Assembly: GCA_023398575.1 (NCBI GenBank)
Contig: JAEWSC010000052.1
Location: forward strand, 5,175-69,174
Length of the DNA: 64,000 nucleotides
DNA from: Bacillota bacterium
GTDB taxonomy: Bacteria; Bacillota; Clostridia; Christensenellales; Aristaeellaceae
Direction: 5' to 3'
The first letter of the stretch is position 1; every line of letters starts with the position of its first letter. The notes beneath the pieces are model-generated. The model was not told the origin of the DNA, made no database searches, and saw only the letters and a program-made list of their open reading frames with translations. Below are positions 33,726 through 42,916 of the stretch, piece by piece. Both the position numbers and the translations under genes were made by a program.

Positions 33726-34207
33726 CGATAAAGTGGCGTTGCCACTTTATCGAGTTTGCACCCTTCATCTGTATGCTGAGCATGCGGCCGATGAAGGGTG
33801 CAAGGTAACCTTGCTGCGCAAGCCCCCAAAATCGCCGGGGATTTGCCCATTTTTCCGGCTTCGCCAATCCAATTCATCAAGGCAAAACCAATAAGACAGG
33901 CAAAGCCTGTAGCCGAATTCGTATTGACAATCGGAGGGGTTTGCCTTTCCGATACAGCCCAGGGGACATGCATTTTAATAATAGCCTGGAACCAAAGCCT
34001 TGGGAGGTATTGGAGGGCCAAGGCCCTCCAATAGAAAATCGAAAATCAGCGACATGTGCGGTGATTTTCGCAGGAATTTTGAAGAAATTCCTTCCTTACA
34101 GAATTTCCTGCCCGTCCTGCCATGCACGGGCAGCGCACCTAAGCCCCGCGCATGGCAGGACAAGGAAATTCTGCAAAGGCTCGTGAAAAACGCGCAAGCG
34201 GTTTTCA
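33726..34207. repeat. Array of nine consecutive inverted repeats (hairpins) between binding-protein and permease genes
   Basis: Stems, in order: 33726-33737/33741-33752 (12 bp perfect), 33757-33769/33790-33802 (13 bp perfect), 33896-33901/33905-33910, 33930-33935/33948-33953, 34008-34019/34022-34033 (12 bp perfect, 2-base loop), 34040-34048/34062-34070, 34073-34079/34085-34091, a long one 34099-34108/34164-34173 enclosing 34115-34125/34150-34160 (11 bp perfect), and 34184-34193/34198-34207 with one mismatch. TGCCCGT (34109-34115) can instead pair with ACGGGCA (34126-34132), which competes with the 11-bp stem. No run of Ts follows, so it is not a plain terminator. No convincing gene is seen in this 512-base gap. 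Confidence 0.85.
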
Positions 34208-34228
34208 TGACTAAAGGGGGTAGCCCGA

Positions 34229-35215
34229 ATGAAAGCATATATCCTCCGGCGGCTTTTCTATATGGCGGTGCTGCTGGTTGTTGTGTCCGTATTTGCATTT
34301 ATCGTAATCCAGCTGCCGCCGGGCGACTACCTTAGCACTTACATTGCTCGCTTGCAGGCGGAAATGGGTACGGTAGATCCGGCGACCATCACAAATCTCA
34401 GGGTGTCCATGGGCCTTGACAAATCGCCTGTGGAGCAATACTTCCTTTGGGTGGGTAACATGTTCAAAGGAGACTTTGGCCGATCCTTTGAATGGAAGCG
34501 GCCCGTGGTGGAATTAATCCGCGACCGCCTGCCCATTACACTGCTTTTGTCCATTCTCACCACCATCGTGACGTACGCAATCGCCATTCCCCTTGGCATC
34601 TTTTCCGCACGAAAGCAATATTCCGTTCGGGATTACATTTTTACCGTGCTGGGCTTTATCGGCCTTGCCACGCCCAGCTTTTTTGTGGCCCTGGTGCTTA
34701 TGTTTATTTCCAGTACCGTGTTTGGGGTCAGCGTAGGCGGCATTGTTTCGCCGGAGTTTGTGAACGCGCCTTTTTCCTTTGCCATGCTCCTGGATGTATT
34801 GAAACACCTGCCCATCCCCGTGTTCGTGATCGGCTTTGCCGGCATTGCCAGCACCATGCGCATTATGCGCTCCACGCTGTTGGATGAGTTAAAACGGCCT
34901 TACGTGGTGGCAGCCAGGGCCAGGGGCCTGGAGGAAGGGCAAATGATCCGCCGGTATCCTGTGCGGGTAGCCTTGAATCCCATTGCATCTTCCATGGGCT
35001 GGATGCTTCCCAACATCGTATCTGGTATGACGGTGACAGGCATTGTTTTAAACATTCCCACTGTCGGCACGCTTTTGTACAACTCCCTCCTGTCCCAGGA
35101 TATGTATCTGGCGGGCGCTTGCATTATGATTCTATCGTTTCTGACGGTGATCGGCATGTTCCTTTCCGATATGCTTTTGATGCTCATTGACCCCCGCATC
35201 CGCATCGACCAGTAG
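34229..35215 (+). CDS. ABC transporter permease, DppB/OppB type
   Basis: First inner-membrane permease of the family-5 importer, 328 residues. N-terminal helix 'MAVLLVVVSVFAFIVIQLPP', then the OppB-type pattern of five more helices and the ATPase-docking loop 'VAARARGLEEGQMIRRYPVR'. The ATG has an AAAGGGGG site. It ends 30 bases before the second permease. The upstream hairpin array may lower its expression relative to the binding protein, as is common for such operons. Confidence 0.95.
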   Translation: MKAYILRRLFYMAVLLVVVSVFAFIVIQLPPGDYLSTYIARLQAEMGTVDPATITNLRVSMGLDKSPVEQYFLWVGNMFKGDFGRSFEWKRPVVELIRDRLPITLLLSILTTIVTYAIAIPLGIFSARKQYSVRDYIFTVLGFIGLATPSFFVALVLMFISSTVFGVSVGGIVSPEFVNAPFSFAMLLDVLKHLPIPVFVIGFAGIASTMRIMRSTLLDELKRPYVVAARARGLEEGQMIRRYPVRVALNPIASSMGWMLPNIVSGMTVTGIVLNIPTVGTLLYNSLLSQDMYLAGACIMILSFLTVIGMFLSDMLLMLIDPRIRIDQ

Positions 35216-35245
35216 CCTTGGGATCCTATGAAAAGGGGTACGCCT

Positions 35246-36370
35246 ATGTTCAAACGGTGGATTAACAGAAATAAAGAGGAAGCCTCCGCCCAGGAGCGGC
35301 TGTTTATGGCCACCCAATGGCAATTGATGCTGCGCAAGTTCCGCCGCCATACATTGGCCAAGGCAGGGCTGATCGTGCTGGTCATATTATACACGGTGGT
35401 TTTATTCAGCGAGTTTTTTGCCATACAGGACTTTGGCAAGCGGGAGACAAAGCATATTTTACACCAGCCCATGGCCGTTCATTTCTTTCATGAGGGGAAG
35501 TTTATCGGGCCTTTTGTATACACCTACGACCGGGGCAACAACCCTGTGACCCTGCAGCGCACCTATACCGAAAACAAGGCGGAGGTTCACAAGCTTGGGC
35601 TGTTTCAAAAGGGCGATAGCTACAAGCTGTGGGACATCATCCCATCAGATGTGCACTTTGTGGGCACGGTGGACGGCGCACCTTATTATCCCTTTGGCAC
35701 CGACGGCTCCGGCCGATGCCTGTTTTCCAGGACCATGCAGGGGCTACGGCTTTCGCTGACGGTGGGCTTGGTGGGCGTGTTCTTTACCTTTATCCTGGGC
35801 TGCGTTCTGGGCGGCGTTTCTGGCTTTTATGGCGGGTTTGCGGATATTATCATCCAACGGGTGATCGAGTTTCTATCCTCCATGCCCTCCATCCCCTTGT
35901 GGATGGCGCTGGCCGCAGCTATGCCCAAGGAGTGGACAACAGTGCAGGTGTATTTTGCCATCACCATCATCCTCTCGCTGATCGGATGGTGCTCCCTAGC
36001 AAGAACGGTCCGGGGCAAGATACTGCAGATGCGGGGCGAGGACTATGTGACCGCGGCCAAGTTGGCCGGCGCCACCGACTGGTATGTAATCGTCAAACAT
36101 CTGCTGCCGGGCTTTGGCAGCTACCTGATCGTCAGCATTACGCTGTCGGTGCCAGGCATGATTCTGGGTGAAACGGCGCTGTCGTTTCTGGGCATCGGGC
36201 TTCGGTCGCCGGCGGTGTCGCTGGGTGTGCTTTTAAAAGACGCACAGAACATCAGCGCCATTGCCACCAGCCCATGGCTCATGATCCCCGGCCTTTTCAT
36301 TGTGGCGACGGTCATGGCCTTCAACTTCCTGGGGGACGGTCTGCGGGATGCCGCCGATCCCTACAAGTGA
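35246..36370 (+). CDS. ABC transporter permease, DppC/OppC type
   Basis: Second permease, 374 residues. After the first membrane helix ('AGLIVLVILYTVVLFSEFFA') there is an extended extracytoplasmic segment of about 100 residues ('VHFFHEGKFIGPFVYTYDRG' onward) before the conserved 'YPFGTDGSGRCLFSRTMQGL'. That long loop is typical of sugar-associated members. The docking loop is 'YVTAAKLAGATDWYVIVKHL'. I use the ATG at 35246 with AAAAGGGG; an in-frame ATG at 35228 lacks a ribosome site. Confidence 0.94.
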   Translation: MFKRWINRNKEEASAQERLFMATQWQLMLRKFRRHTLAKAGLIVLVILYTVVLFSEFFAIQDFGKRETKHILHQPMAVHFFHEGKFIGPFVYTYDRGNNPVTLQRTYTENKAEVHKLGLFQKGDSYKLWDIIPSDVHFVGTVDGAPYYPFGTDGSGRCLFSRTMQGLRLSLTVGLVGVFFTFILGCVLGGVSGFYGGFADIIIQRVIEFLSSMPSIPLWMALAAAMPKEWTTVQVYFAITIILSLIGWCSLARTVRGKILQMRGEDYVTAAKLAGATDWYVIVKHLLPGFGSYLIVSITLSVPGMILGETALSFLGIGLRSPAVSLGVLLKDAQNISAIATSPWLMIPGLFIVATVMAFNFLGDGLRDAADPYK

Positions 36371-36392
36371 CGTAAGGGAAAGGAGGGCGCGT

Positions 36393-37421
36393 ATGCTGAA
36401 GGAAAATATACTCGAGGTTAGGGGCTTGAAAACGTATTTCAAGCTGTCAGAAGGCATGCTCAAGGCCGTGGATGATGTGGATTTGACACTTCGCAGCGGC
36501 AAGACACTGGGCATTATCGGCGAATCGGGCTGCGGTAAAAGTGTGACAGCCCACTCCATATTAAACACCGTGCAGACGCCGGGCAAGTTATACGGCGGCA
36601 GCGTCATGTACAGAAACCGCAAGGGTGAGGAGCATGATCTGGCGGCGCAGGAGCCTAACAGTCCGCTGATGCGTGGCGTTCGGGGCCGGGAGATTTCGAT
36701 GATCTTTCAGGAGCCCATGACCAGTATGTCGCCGGTGTATACCATTGGCCGGCAGATCACCGAGGCGTATTTGACCCATCAACCGAAGGTGGATAAGGGA
36801 ACCCGCCGGGAGGCTGAAGAACGGGCAATTGAGATGCTGACCAAGGTGGGTATGTCAAATCCAAAACAGCGGATGCAGGATTATCCCCACCAGCTATCCG
36901 GCGGCATGTGCCAGCGGGCCATGATTGCCATGGCGCTGATTTTAAATCCTGCTATTCTGATCGCCGACGAACCTACCACTGCCCTGGACGTAACCGTGCA
37001 GGCGCAGATTACTGATTTAATGCTTGGCTTGCAGGAGACCACGGGCATGTCCATGATTTATATCACCCATGACATGGGCGTGATTGCCGAGGTGGCTACC
37101 GACATTTGTGTCATGTACCTGGGCCGGGTGGTGGAGGTTGGCTCCAATCGGCAGATTTTTGAGAACCCCGCACATCCCTACACGGTGCGCCTTTTGCGAT
37201 CCATACCAAGGCTGGGACGCAGGGTACCGGGGGCAAGACTGGACGCCATTCGCGGCAATGTGCCCATGCCCCTTGACCCCAAGGCTGAATGCGGCTTTGC
37301 ATCCCGCTGTCTGGAGGCCGACAAGGGTCTGTGTGAACTGGGCGTGCCCGATCTTTATGAGGTGGAGCCCGGCCACTTTGCCCGCTGCTTCCGCTTGAAG
37401 GAAAGGGGGAGTAAAGGGTGA
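36393..37421 (+). CDS. ABC transporter ATP-binding protein, DppD/OppD type
   Basis: ATPase subunit, 342 residues. Walker A 'GESGCGKSVTAHSIL', signature 'YPHQLSGGMCQRAMIAMALI', Walker B 'PAILIADEPTTALDVTVQAQ', and the C-terminal oligopeptide-type extension with cysteines ('ECGFASRCLEADKGLCELG') that can bind an iron-sulfur cluster or metal in this family. GGAAAGGAGGG before the ATG at 36393 sets the start. It overlaps the next ATPase gene by 4 bases (GTGA). Confidence 0.95.
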   Translation: MLKENILEVRGLKTYFKLSEGMLKAVDDVDLTLRSGKTLGIIGESGCGKSVTAHSILNTVQTPGKLYGGSVMYRNRKGEEHDLAAQEPNSPLMRGVRGREISMIFQEPMTSMSPVYTIGRQITEAYLTHQPKVDKGTRREAEERAIEMLTKVGMSNPKQRMQDYPHQLSGGMCQRAMIAMALILNPAILIADEPTTALDVTVQAQITDLMLGLQETTGMSMIYITHDMGVIAEVATDICVMYLGRVVEVGSNRQIFENPAHPYTVRLLRSIPRLGRRVPGARLDAIRGNVPMPLDPKAECGFASRCLEADKGLCELGVPDLYEVEPGHFARCFRLKERGSKG

Positions 37422-38476
37422 TTGTTGAAAAGTTTGTCAATACCGGCGAAGTGCTGCTGGAAGTCAAGAACCTGAAAAAGTATTACCCCATTGAGGCTGG
37501 CATGCTGCGCAAGCAGGTGGGTATGGTGCGGGCGGTAGACGACATCAGTCTGTACATCAACCGCAATGAAACGCTGGGACTGGTAGGTGAATCTGGCTGC
37601 GGCAAGACGACCTTAGGCCGGTGCATACTGCGGGCTATTGAGCCTACCAGCGGTGAAATCTACTTTCATATGGAAAAAGGCAAGCCGCCAGTGGAAATGG
37701 TGGGGCTGGATAAAGCGGAACTGCAGAAAATACGCCGGCAGTTGGCGCTTGTTTTTCAGAACCCCTATTCCTCTCTGGACCCCAGGATGACGGTGCTTCA
37801 AATCATTGCTGAGCCCATGCTGCTAAATGGCTTTCAAATGGAGGAAGCCCGTGAGAGGGTCAAAGAACTGATGGATATGGTGGGCTTGGAGGTCAAGCAC
37901 CTAAACCGCTACCCCCATGCCTTTTCCGGCGGCCAGCGGCAGCGTATCGGCATTGCCAGGGCTCTGGCCTTATCACCCCAGTTCGTAGTGGCCGACGAGG
38001 CGGTATCCGCTCTGGATGTTTCGGTGCAAGCCCAGATTTTAAATTTGTTGCAGGATTTAAAAGAAACCGTCAAGCCCACCTTTTTGTTTATTGCCCATGA
38101 CCTGTCGGTGATTGAACATGTCAGCGACCGGGTGGGGGTGATGTACGTAGGCCGCATGGTAGAGTTGGCGCCTACTGATGAAATTTATTTGCGACCCAGG
38201 CACCCTTATACCGAGGCGCTGCTATCAGCCATCCCCCGTACCGACGGCCAGCAGCGCAAAAGACGCATTCTCTTGCCGGGGGAGGTGGCCAACGCCGCCA
38301 AACTGCCCACAGGCTGCTGTTTCCATCCCCGGTGCAGGTACCGCGTAAAGCAATGTGAGCAGGAAGTGCCCCAGTGGCAGGAGGTTTCCACCGGCCATTA
38401 TGTGGCCTGTCACCGGGCCCAGGAGCTTGAATTGCGGGGCGTTAACGAAATGACTGACATACAGGCGCAAGCATAA
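37418..38476 (+). CDS. ABC transporter ATP-binding protein, DppF/OppF type
   Basis: Second ATPase, 352 residues. Walker A 'GESGCGKTTLGRCIL', signature 'YPHAFSGGQRQRIGIARALA', Walker B 'FVVADEAVSALDVSVQAQIL' and the OppF-type C-terminus 'CCFHPRCRYRVKQCEQEVP'. Translation starts with GTG overlapping the previous stop. The final residues run into a ribosome site for the GH39 gene 15 bases on, so import and hydrolysis are co-expressed. Confidence 0.95.
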   Translation: MIVEKFVNTGEVLLEVKNLKKYYPIEAGMLRKQVGMVRAVDDISLYINRNETLGLVGESGCGKTTLGRCILRAIEPTSGEIYFHMEKGKPPVEMVGLDKAELQKIRRQLALVFQNPYSSLDPRMTVLQIIAEPMLLNGFQMEEARERVKELMDMVGLEVKHLNRYPHAFSGGQRQRIGIARALALSPQFVVADEAVSALDVSVQAQILNLLQDLKETVKPTFLFIAHDLSVIEHVSDRVGVMYVGRMVELAPTDEIYLRPRHPYTEALLSAIPRTDGQQRKRRILLPGEVANAAKLPTGCCFHPRCRYRVKQCEQEVPQWQEVSTGHYVACHRAQELELRGVNEMTDIQAQA

Positions 38477-38491
38477 TAGGAGGAGAAATTT

Positions 38492-40135
38492 ATGTCTGAA
38501 AAAGTTACCGTACATGTAGACGCTGGCAAATGGCTGAACAAACTGGACCACACCTGGAACTACATCGGCTATGATGAGTGCAACTATACCCACTCTCCCG
38601 GCGGTATCGCGCTGATCGAAAAGTTTGGCAAGCTGGAAAAGCCCTATTACATGCGGGCCCACCACATGCTATGCACTGGCATCCTACATGGCTTTTACAA
38701 GTGGGGCTCCACCAACGCCTACATCGAGGATGAAAACGGCAACCCCATTTATAACTTTGACCTGATCGATGAAATGATCGATATCTGGCTGAATAATAAC
38801 TGCAAGCCGTTTTTTGAGCTGGGCTTTATGCCGCGCGATCTGGCCGACCCCCGTGATGCCGAAAACAAAACGAGCTACCAGGTGGCTTATGGCATAAGCG
38901 AATACCAGCGCATTGGCTGGGCCATGCCCCCCAAGGATTATCAGAAGTGGTACGACCTGATTTACGCCCTGGTTTCCCACTGCGTCAGCCGCTATGGCCA
39001 AAAGGAAGTGGAAACCTGGTATTGGGAAATGTGGAACGAGCCGGACATCTTCTATTGGCGCGGCACAGTGGATGAATTCAATAAGCTCTATGATTATACT
39101 GAAGCTGCTGTTCATAAAGTGCTGCCTACTGCCCGCTTTGGCGGCCCAGCCACCTGCGGTGAGATGGACCCCAACGGACGGGCCAGCCGGTTTTTGCGTG
39201 CATTCCTCACCCATATTAAGGAGGGCAAAAACTATGTAACCGGTGAAACCGGCACCCGTATCGACTACACCTCCTTTCACACCAAGGGCGGCGGATACCG
39301 CTTTGACACCCTGGCCAAAAAGCAGATTCCCTCCGTCAAGGCGCTGGTGGAAAACGTCCGCACCCAGGCATCGATTATCAAGGAACTGGGTTACGGTGAC
39401 CTGGAATGCGTATTGAGCGAGGCTGATCCTGACGGCTGGGCCGCCGGCGGCCGGTATGACAACTTTAACTTGAATTTCCGCAATACTGAGTACTATGCTT
39501 CCTATGTGGCCTCCTCCTATAAAAACCTATACGACCTGGCGGAAGAAATGAACATGGATATCAGGCCCCTGGCCTGGGCGTTTATGTTTGAAGGTGAACG
39601 CTGCTTCGAGGGCACCCGCACCTTTACCACCCAGGGCATTGACAAAGCGGTATTCAACCTCTTTAAGCTTTACGCCCGCTTGGGTACCCAGCGCATTGCC
39701 CTAACCAGTAGCCGTGATGTGGACCCCTGCAAGTTCGAAGACCTAAACGGCTATAAGGAAGGCCCCGAGGTGGATGGCTGGGCTACCATCACCAATGAAA
39801 ATGCTGTACAGGTACTGCTCTATTGCCACCATGACGACTGGGATGTGAAGGAAACCTACGACATTGATCTTACGCTTGCAAACCTGCCTTTTAACGGCAA
39901 GGTCAAGGTAAAGCACGCCCGAATCGACGCGGAGCACTCCAACGCTTATCAGGAGTGGGTACGCCAGGGCAAGCCCAATTATCCAAACGAGGGGCAGTAT
40001 GCGGCCATCAAGGGAAAAGAAGGAATTGAACTGTGCGAAGCGCCAGAAACGGTGCTAGTCCATGAAGGTAAATTAGAGCGCCGTTTTACCCTGCCTACCC
40101 ATGGTATTTCCTTTTTGACAATCGAAAAGGTATAA
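38492..40135 (+). CDS. Glycoside hydrolase family 39 (beta-xylosidase-like)
   Basis: Retaining beta-glycosidase of 547 residues, closest in pattern to GH39 beta-D-xylosidases. The acid/base region is 'VETWYWEMWNEPDIFYW' (Glu in NEP near residue 183) and the nucleophile region 'ECVLSEADPDGWAAG' (Glu near residue 310). A C-terminal beta-sandwich with 'LLYCHHDDWDVKETYDIDLT' follows the barrel. There is no signal peptide, so it acts on oligosaccharides already imported by the adjacent transporter. AGGAGGAG precedes the ATG. The exact sugar is not determined: xylose is the family norm, but other beta-linked sugars occur in GH39. Confidence 0.9.
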   Translation: MSEKVTVHVDAGKWLNKLDHTWNYIGYDECNYTHSPGGIALIEKFGKLEKPYYMRAHHMLCTGILHGFYKWGSTNAYIEDENGNPIYNFDLIDEMIDIWLNNNCKPFFELGFMPRDLADPRDAENKTSYQVAYGISEYQRIGWAMPPKDYQKWYDLIYALVSHCVSRYGQKEVETWYWEMWNEPDIFYWRGTVDEFNKLYDYTEAAVHKVLPTARFGGPATCGEMDPNGRASRFLRAFLTHIKEGKNYVTGETGTRIDYTSFHTKGGGYRFDTLAKKQIPSVKALVENVRTQASIIKELGYGDLECVLSEADPDGWAAGGRYDNFNLNFRNTEYYASYVASSYKNLYDLAEEMNMDIRPLAWAFMFEGERCFEGTRTFTTQGIDKAVFNLFKLYARLGTQRIALTSSRDVDPCKFEDLNGYKEGPEVDGWATITNENAVQVLLYCHHDDWDVKETYDIDLTLANLPFNGKVKVKHARIDAEHSNAYQEWVRQGKPNYPNEGQYAAIKGKEGIELCEAPETVLVHEGKLERRFTLPTHGISFLTIEKV

Positions 40136-40168
40136 TGTACCATAAACCCATTGGGAAGGAGGCATACC

Positions 40169-40987
40169 ATGACAACAGAAGAGTTGGTAAAAAAGGCGGC
40201 GCAGCTTCGCCGTGACGTAGCTGCCATGATTGGGCCGGAGAAGGTGGGGCACCTGGGCGGCTCCTGCTCGCTGGCAGACATTGTGACAGTGCTTTACTAT
40301 GATGTAATGCGCCATGATCCGCTTGTGCCCAATTGGGAGGAGCGGGACAGGTTTTTGCTATCCAAGGGCCACGCGGCGCTGATACAGTATGCTGCGTTGG
40401 GCGATTTGGGCTATTATCCCAAAGATGAGGAAGCGACCTTAAAGACCCTGGGCAGCCGGCTGCAAGGCCACCCGGACATGCGCAAACTGCCGGGGATTGA
40501 GGCCAATACCGGCTCCCTGGGCCAAGGGCTTTCCATTGCCGCCGGCATGGCGGCAGGGCTGAAATGCAGCGGCCAGGATGCAAGGGTCTACTGCTGTGTG
40601 GGTGATGGCGAGCAGGCGGAAGGTCAAATATGGGAAGCGGCCATGTCTGCCGCAGCCTTTAAACTGGATAACCTGACTGCTGTGGTGGATATTAATGGAC
40701 TGCAGGCTACCGGCACGGTAGCAGAGCGGTTTGATACTAGGCCCTACAAAGAAAAATGGGCGGCCTTTGGCTGGTATGTGATGGAGATTGACGGCCACGA
40801 TATAGAGCAAATCCGTGAGGCGTTTTATGCTGCCCGTGAAACAAAGGGAAAACCCATCGTGATACTGGCCAAAACCATAAAGGGAAGGGGCTTTGCCTTT
40901 GCTGAAAATGTAGTGGCCTTCCACAACGGGGCTATGACAAAAGAGCAGTTTGAACAGGCCATGGCGGAAGGCGGTGTTGTGCAATGA
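40169..40987 (+). CDS. Transketolase, N-terminal subunit
   Basis: Thiamine-diphosphate-binding half of a split transketolase that moves two-carbon units between sugar phosphates. Key parts: 'GHLGGSCSLADIVTVLY', 'LLSKGHAALIQYA', 'EANTGSLGQGLSIAAGMA', and the cofactor motif 'VGDGEQAEGQIWEAAMSAAA' with 'DINGLQATG'. AAGGAGG before the ATG at 40169 sets the start (272 residues). It overlaps the C-terminal subunit by 4 bases. Its place behind GH39 suggests it handles pentose or related sugar phosphate from the released sugar. Confidence 0.95.
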   Translation: MTTEELVKKAAQLRRDVAAMIGPEKVGHLGGSCSLADIVTVLYYDVMRHDPLVPNWEERDRFLLSKGHAALIQYAALGDLGYYPKDEEATLKTLGSRLQGHPDMRKLPGIEANTGSLGQGLSIAAGMAAGLKCSGQDARVYCCVGDGEQAEGQIWEAAMSAAAFKLDNLTAVVDINGLQATGTVAERFDTRPYKEKWAAFGWYVMEIDGHDIEQIREAFYAARETKGKPIVILAKTIKGRGFAFAENVVAFHNGAMTKEQFEQAMAEGGVVQ

Positions 40988-41916
40988 AGTTTTCCAATCA
41001 GCGAACGGCCTACGGTGAAGAACTGATCAGCCTTGGCCGGGAAAACCCCGATATCGTGGTGTGTGAGGCCGACCTTGGAAAAAGCACCATGACCTTTGGT
41101 TTCTCACAGGCATTTCCCAAACGTTTTTTTGAAATGGGCATTGCCGAAGCCAATATGACCTCCTTTGCCGCAGGGCTTTCGCTCACTGGTAAGGTTGCCT
41201 TTACCAACTCCTTTGCAGTGTTTGCCGCCGGCCGGGCGTATGATCAAATTCGCCAGGGCATTGCCATCGGCCGGCTGAACGTGAAGATCGCAGGTTCCAG
41301 CGCGGGGCTTTCCGACTTTGGCGATGGGGCCACCCATCAGGCCATTGAGGATATAGCCATCATGCAGGCCATTCCCAACATGACGGTGTTGGTGCCGGCA
41401 GACGCGCCGCAGCTGCGCGCCATGATGCGCTGGCTCACAGCGTATGACGGGCCGGTATACCTTCGGATTTCACGCAATGATTTGCCGGAGGTCACGGGCG
41501 AAAATCCTGATCCATTGGCCCCTTGTGTACTTCACGAAGGTAGCGATGCGGCTGTCATTGCCTGCGGCGTCATGGTTGCCAAGGCGCTTGAGGCTGCACA
41601 ATTGCTGCAAAAAGAAAATATCAGCCTTCGTGTGATTAACGTGCCTTGCGTAAAGCCCTTCCCCGAACTACCGCTGAAGGACATGCTTACAGGGGTGAAG
41701 GTTATTGTTACCGCCGAGGAGCATTCGGTGATCGGCGGACTATCCGCGACCGTATCCTGGGCACTTAGGGGCGATGGCCGGCCCTTGGAGGCTGTGGCAG
41801 TGATGGATACCTTTGGCCAGTCGGCCCTAAATGTGGATGATTTGATGAAGCACTATCACCTTACAGCGGAAGATATTGCCATCAAGGTGCGGGAAGCGCT
41901 GAAAAAGGCTAAGTAA
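40984..41916 (+). CDS. Transketolase, C-terminal subunit
   Basis: Pyrimidine-binding and C-terminal half of the split transketolase, 310 residues. 'VVCEADLGKSTM', 'FEMGIAEANMTSFAAGLSLT' (catalytic Glu contacting the thiamine ring) and 'FGDGATHQAIEDIAIMQAIP' are diagnostic; 'TAEEHSVIGGLSATVSWAL' belongs to the C-terminal domain. The same split arrangement is widespread in Clostridia and archaea. It is followed after 12 bases by the beta-hydroxyacid dehydrogenase gene. Confidence 0.95.
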   Translation: MKFSNQRTAYGEELISLGRENPDIVVCEADLGKSTMTFGFSQAFPKRFFEMGIAEANMTSFAAGLSLTGKVAFTNSFAVFAAGRAYDQIRQGIAIGRLNVKIAGSSAGLSDFGDGATHQAIEDIAIMQAIPNMTVLVPADAPQLRAMMRWLTAYDGPVYLRISRNDLPEVTGENPDPLAPCVLHEGSDAAVIACGVMVAKALEAAQLLQKENISLRVINVPCVKPFPELPLKDMLTGVKVIVTAEEHSVIGGLSATVSWALRGDGRPLEAVAVMDTFGQSALNVDDLMKHYHLTAEDIAIKVREALKKAK

Positions 41917-41928
41917 GGAGGAGATACA

Positions 41929-42813
41929 ATGCAGAAAATCGGCTTTGTCGGCCTTGGCATCATGGGCAGGCCCATGGCGAAGAATCTTCTCAAAAAGGGC
42001 TATGATCTGACGGTATATGATATTGTGCCCGAATCTGTCAACGCTCTGGCCGCGGCAGGCGCAAAGACGGCTGCCAGCTGCCGGGAGGCGGTGGCAGGGG
42101 CAGACGTGGTAATTACCATGCTGCCCAACTCCCCCCATGTCAAAGAAGCCGTAAGCGGAGAAAACGGCATTCTAGCCGGAGCGAAAAAAGGCGCCATTCT
42201 GGCTGATATGTCCTCCATATCCCCGGTTGCGGCCAAGGAAATTGCCAGCGAATGCAAAGTGGCCGGCGTTACTTATCTGGATTGCCCCGTCAGCGGCGGT
42301 GAGCCCAAAGCGGTGGACGGCACCTTGTCAGTGATGTGCGGCGGGCCGGAAGAAGCCTTTGCGGCTGTTAAGGATATTCTTTTATGCATGGGTGCTTCCG
42401 CTGTATTGGTGGGGGATGTGGGCAGTGGCAGCATGACCAAACTGGCCAACCAGATCATCGTAGCCGTCAACATTGCCGCTATGGGCGAGGCCATGGCTCT
42501 GGCCGCTAAATCCGGCGTAGATCCAGCCAGGGTGTACGATGCGATTAAAGGGGGCCTGGCCGGGTCCACCGTGCTAAACGCCAAAATGCCCATGGTTTTA
42601 AACCGAAATTTCCAGCCGGGCTTTCGTATCGCGCTGCACATCAAGGATTTGAACAACGCATTGGAAGCAGGCAAGGATGCAGGAATGCCCCTGGAATTGA
42701 CGGAGCGCATGCTTTCGATGTTTGCGGAGCTGGACGGAACGCAGGATCACAGCGCCTTGGTGCAGCATTTTGAAAAGCTGGGGAACGTGACAATTACGTC
42801 CATCGGAAAATAA
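41929..42813 (+). CDS. NAD(P)-dependent beta-hydroxyacid dehydrogenase (2-hydroxy-3-oxopropionate reductase-like)
   Basis: Family of tartronate semialdehyde reductase (GarR/GlxR) and 3-hydroxyisobutyrate dehydrogenase. The Rossmann motif 'GFVGLGIMGRPMAKNLLKKG' starts the protein; the substrate motif 'YLDCPVSGGEPKAVDGTLSV' and the catalytic Lys in 'GSMTKLANQIIVAVNIAAMG' are intact. 294 residues, standard length, with AAGGAGGAG before the ATG. Within this operon it may reduce or oxidise a three- or four-carbon aldehyde/hydroxyacid from the sugar; this is inference. It is the last gene of the operon; no clear terminator is seen after it. Confidence 0.9.
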   Translation: MQKIGFVGLGIMGRPMAKNLLKKGYDLTVYDIVPESVNALAAAGAKTAASCREAVAGADVVITMLPNSPHVKEAVSGENGILAGAKKGAILADMSSISPVAAKEIASECKVAGVTYLDCPVSGGEPKAVDGTLSVMCGGPEEAFAAVKDILLCMGASAVLVGDVGSGSMTKLANQIIVAVNIAAMGEAMALAAKSGVDPARVYDAIKGGLAGSTVLNAKMPMVLNRNFQPGFRIALHIKDLNNALEAGKDAGMPLELTERMLSMFAELDGTQDHSALVQHFEKLGNVTITSIGK

Positions 42814-42916
42814 GCCGCAACCGATGACAGCTTAATGACTGCACAAAACCAATGGTATCATCCATGATGCTCCAGTGATTGTATAATGGGAGCATGCCAC
42901 TGATATGGAGGATATC

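Noticed and set aside
33975..34335. Overlapping frames of 107 and 111 residues on opposite strands
   Set aside because: They mirror each other because the interval is built of inverted repeats; neither has a plausible start or product.
38684..39280. 198-residue minus-strand frame opposite GH39
   Set aside because: Shadow of a clear glycosidase gene with catalytic motifs on the plus strand.
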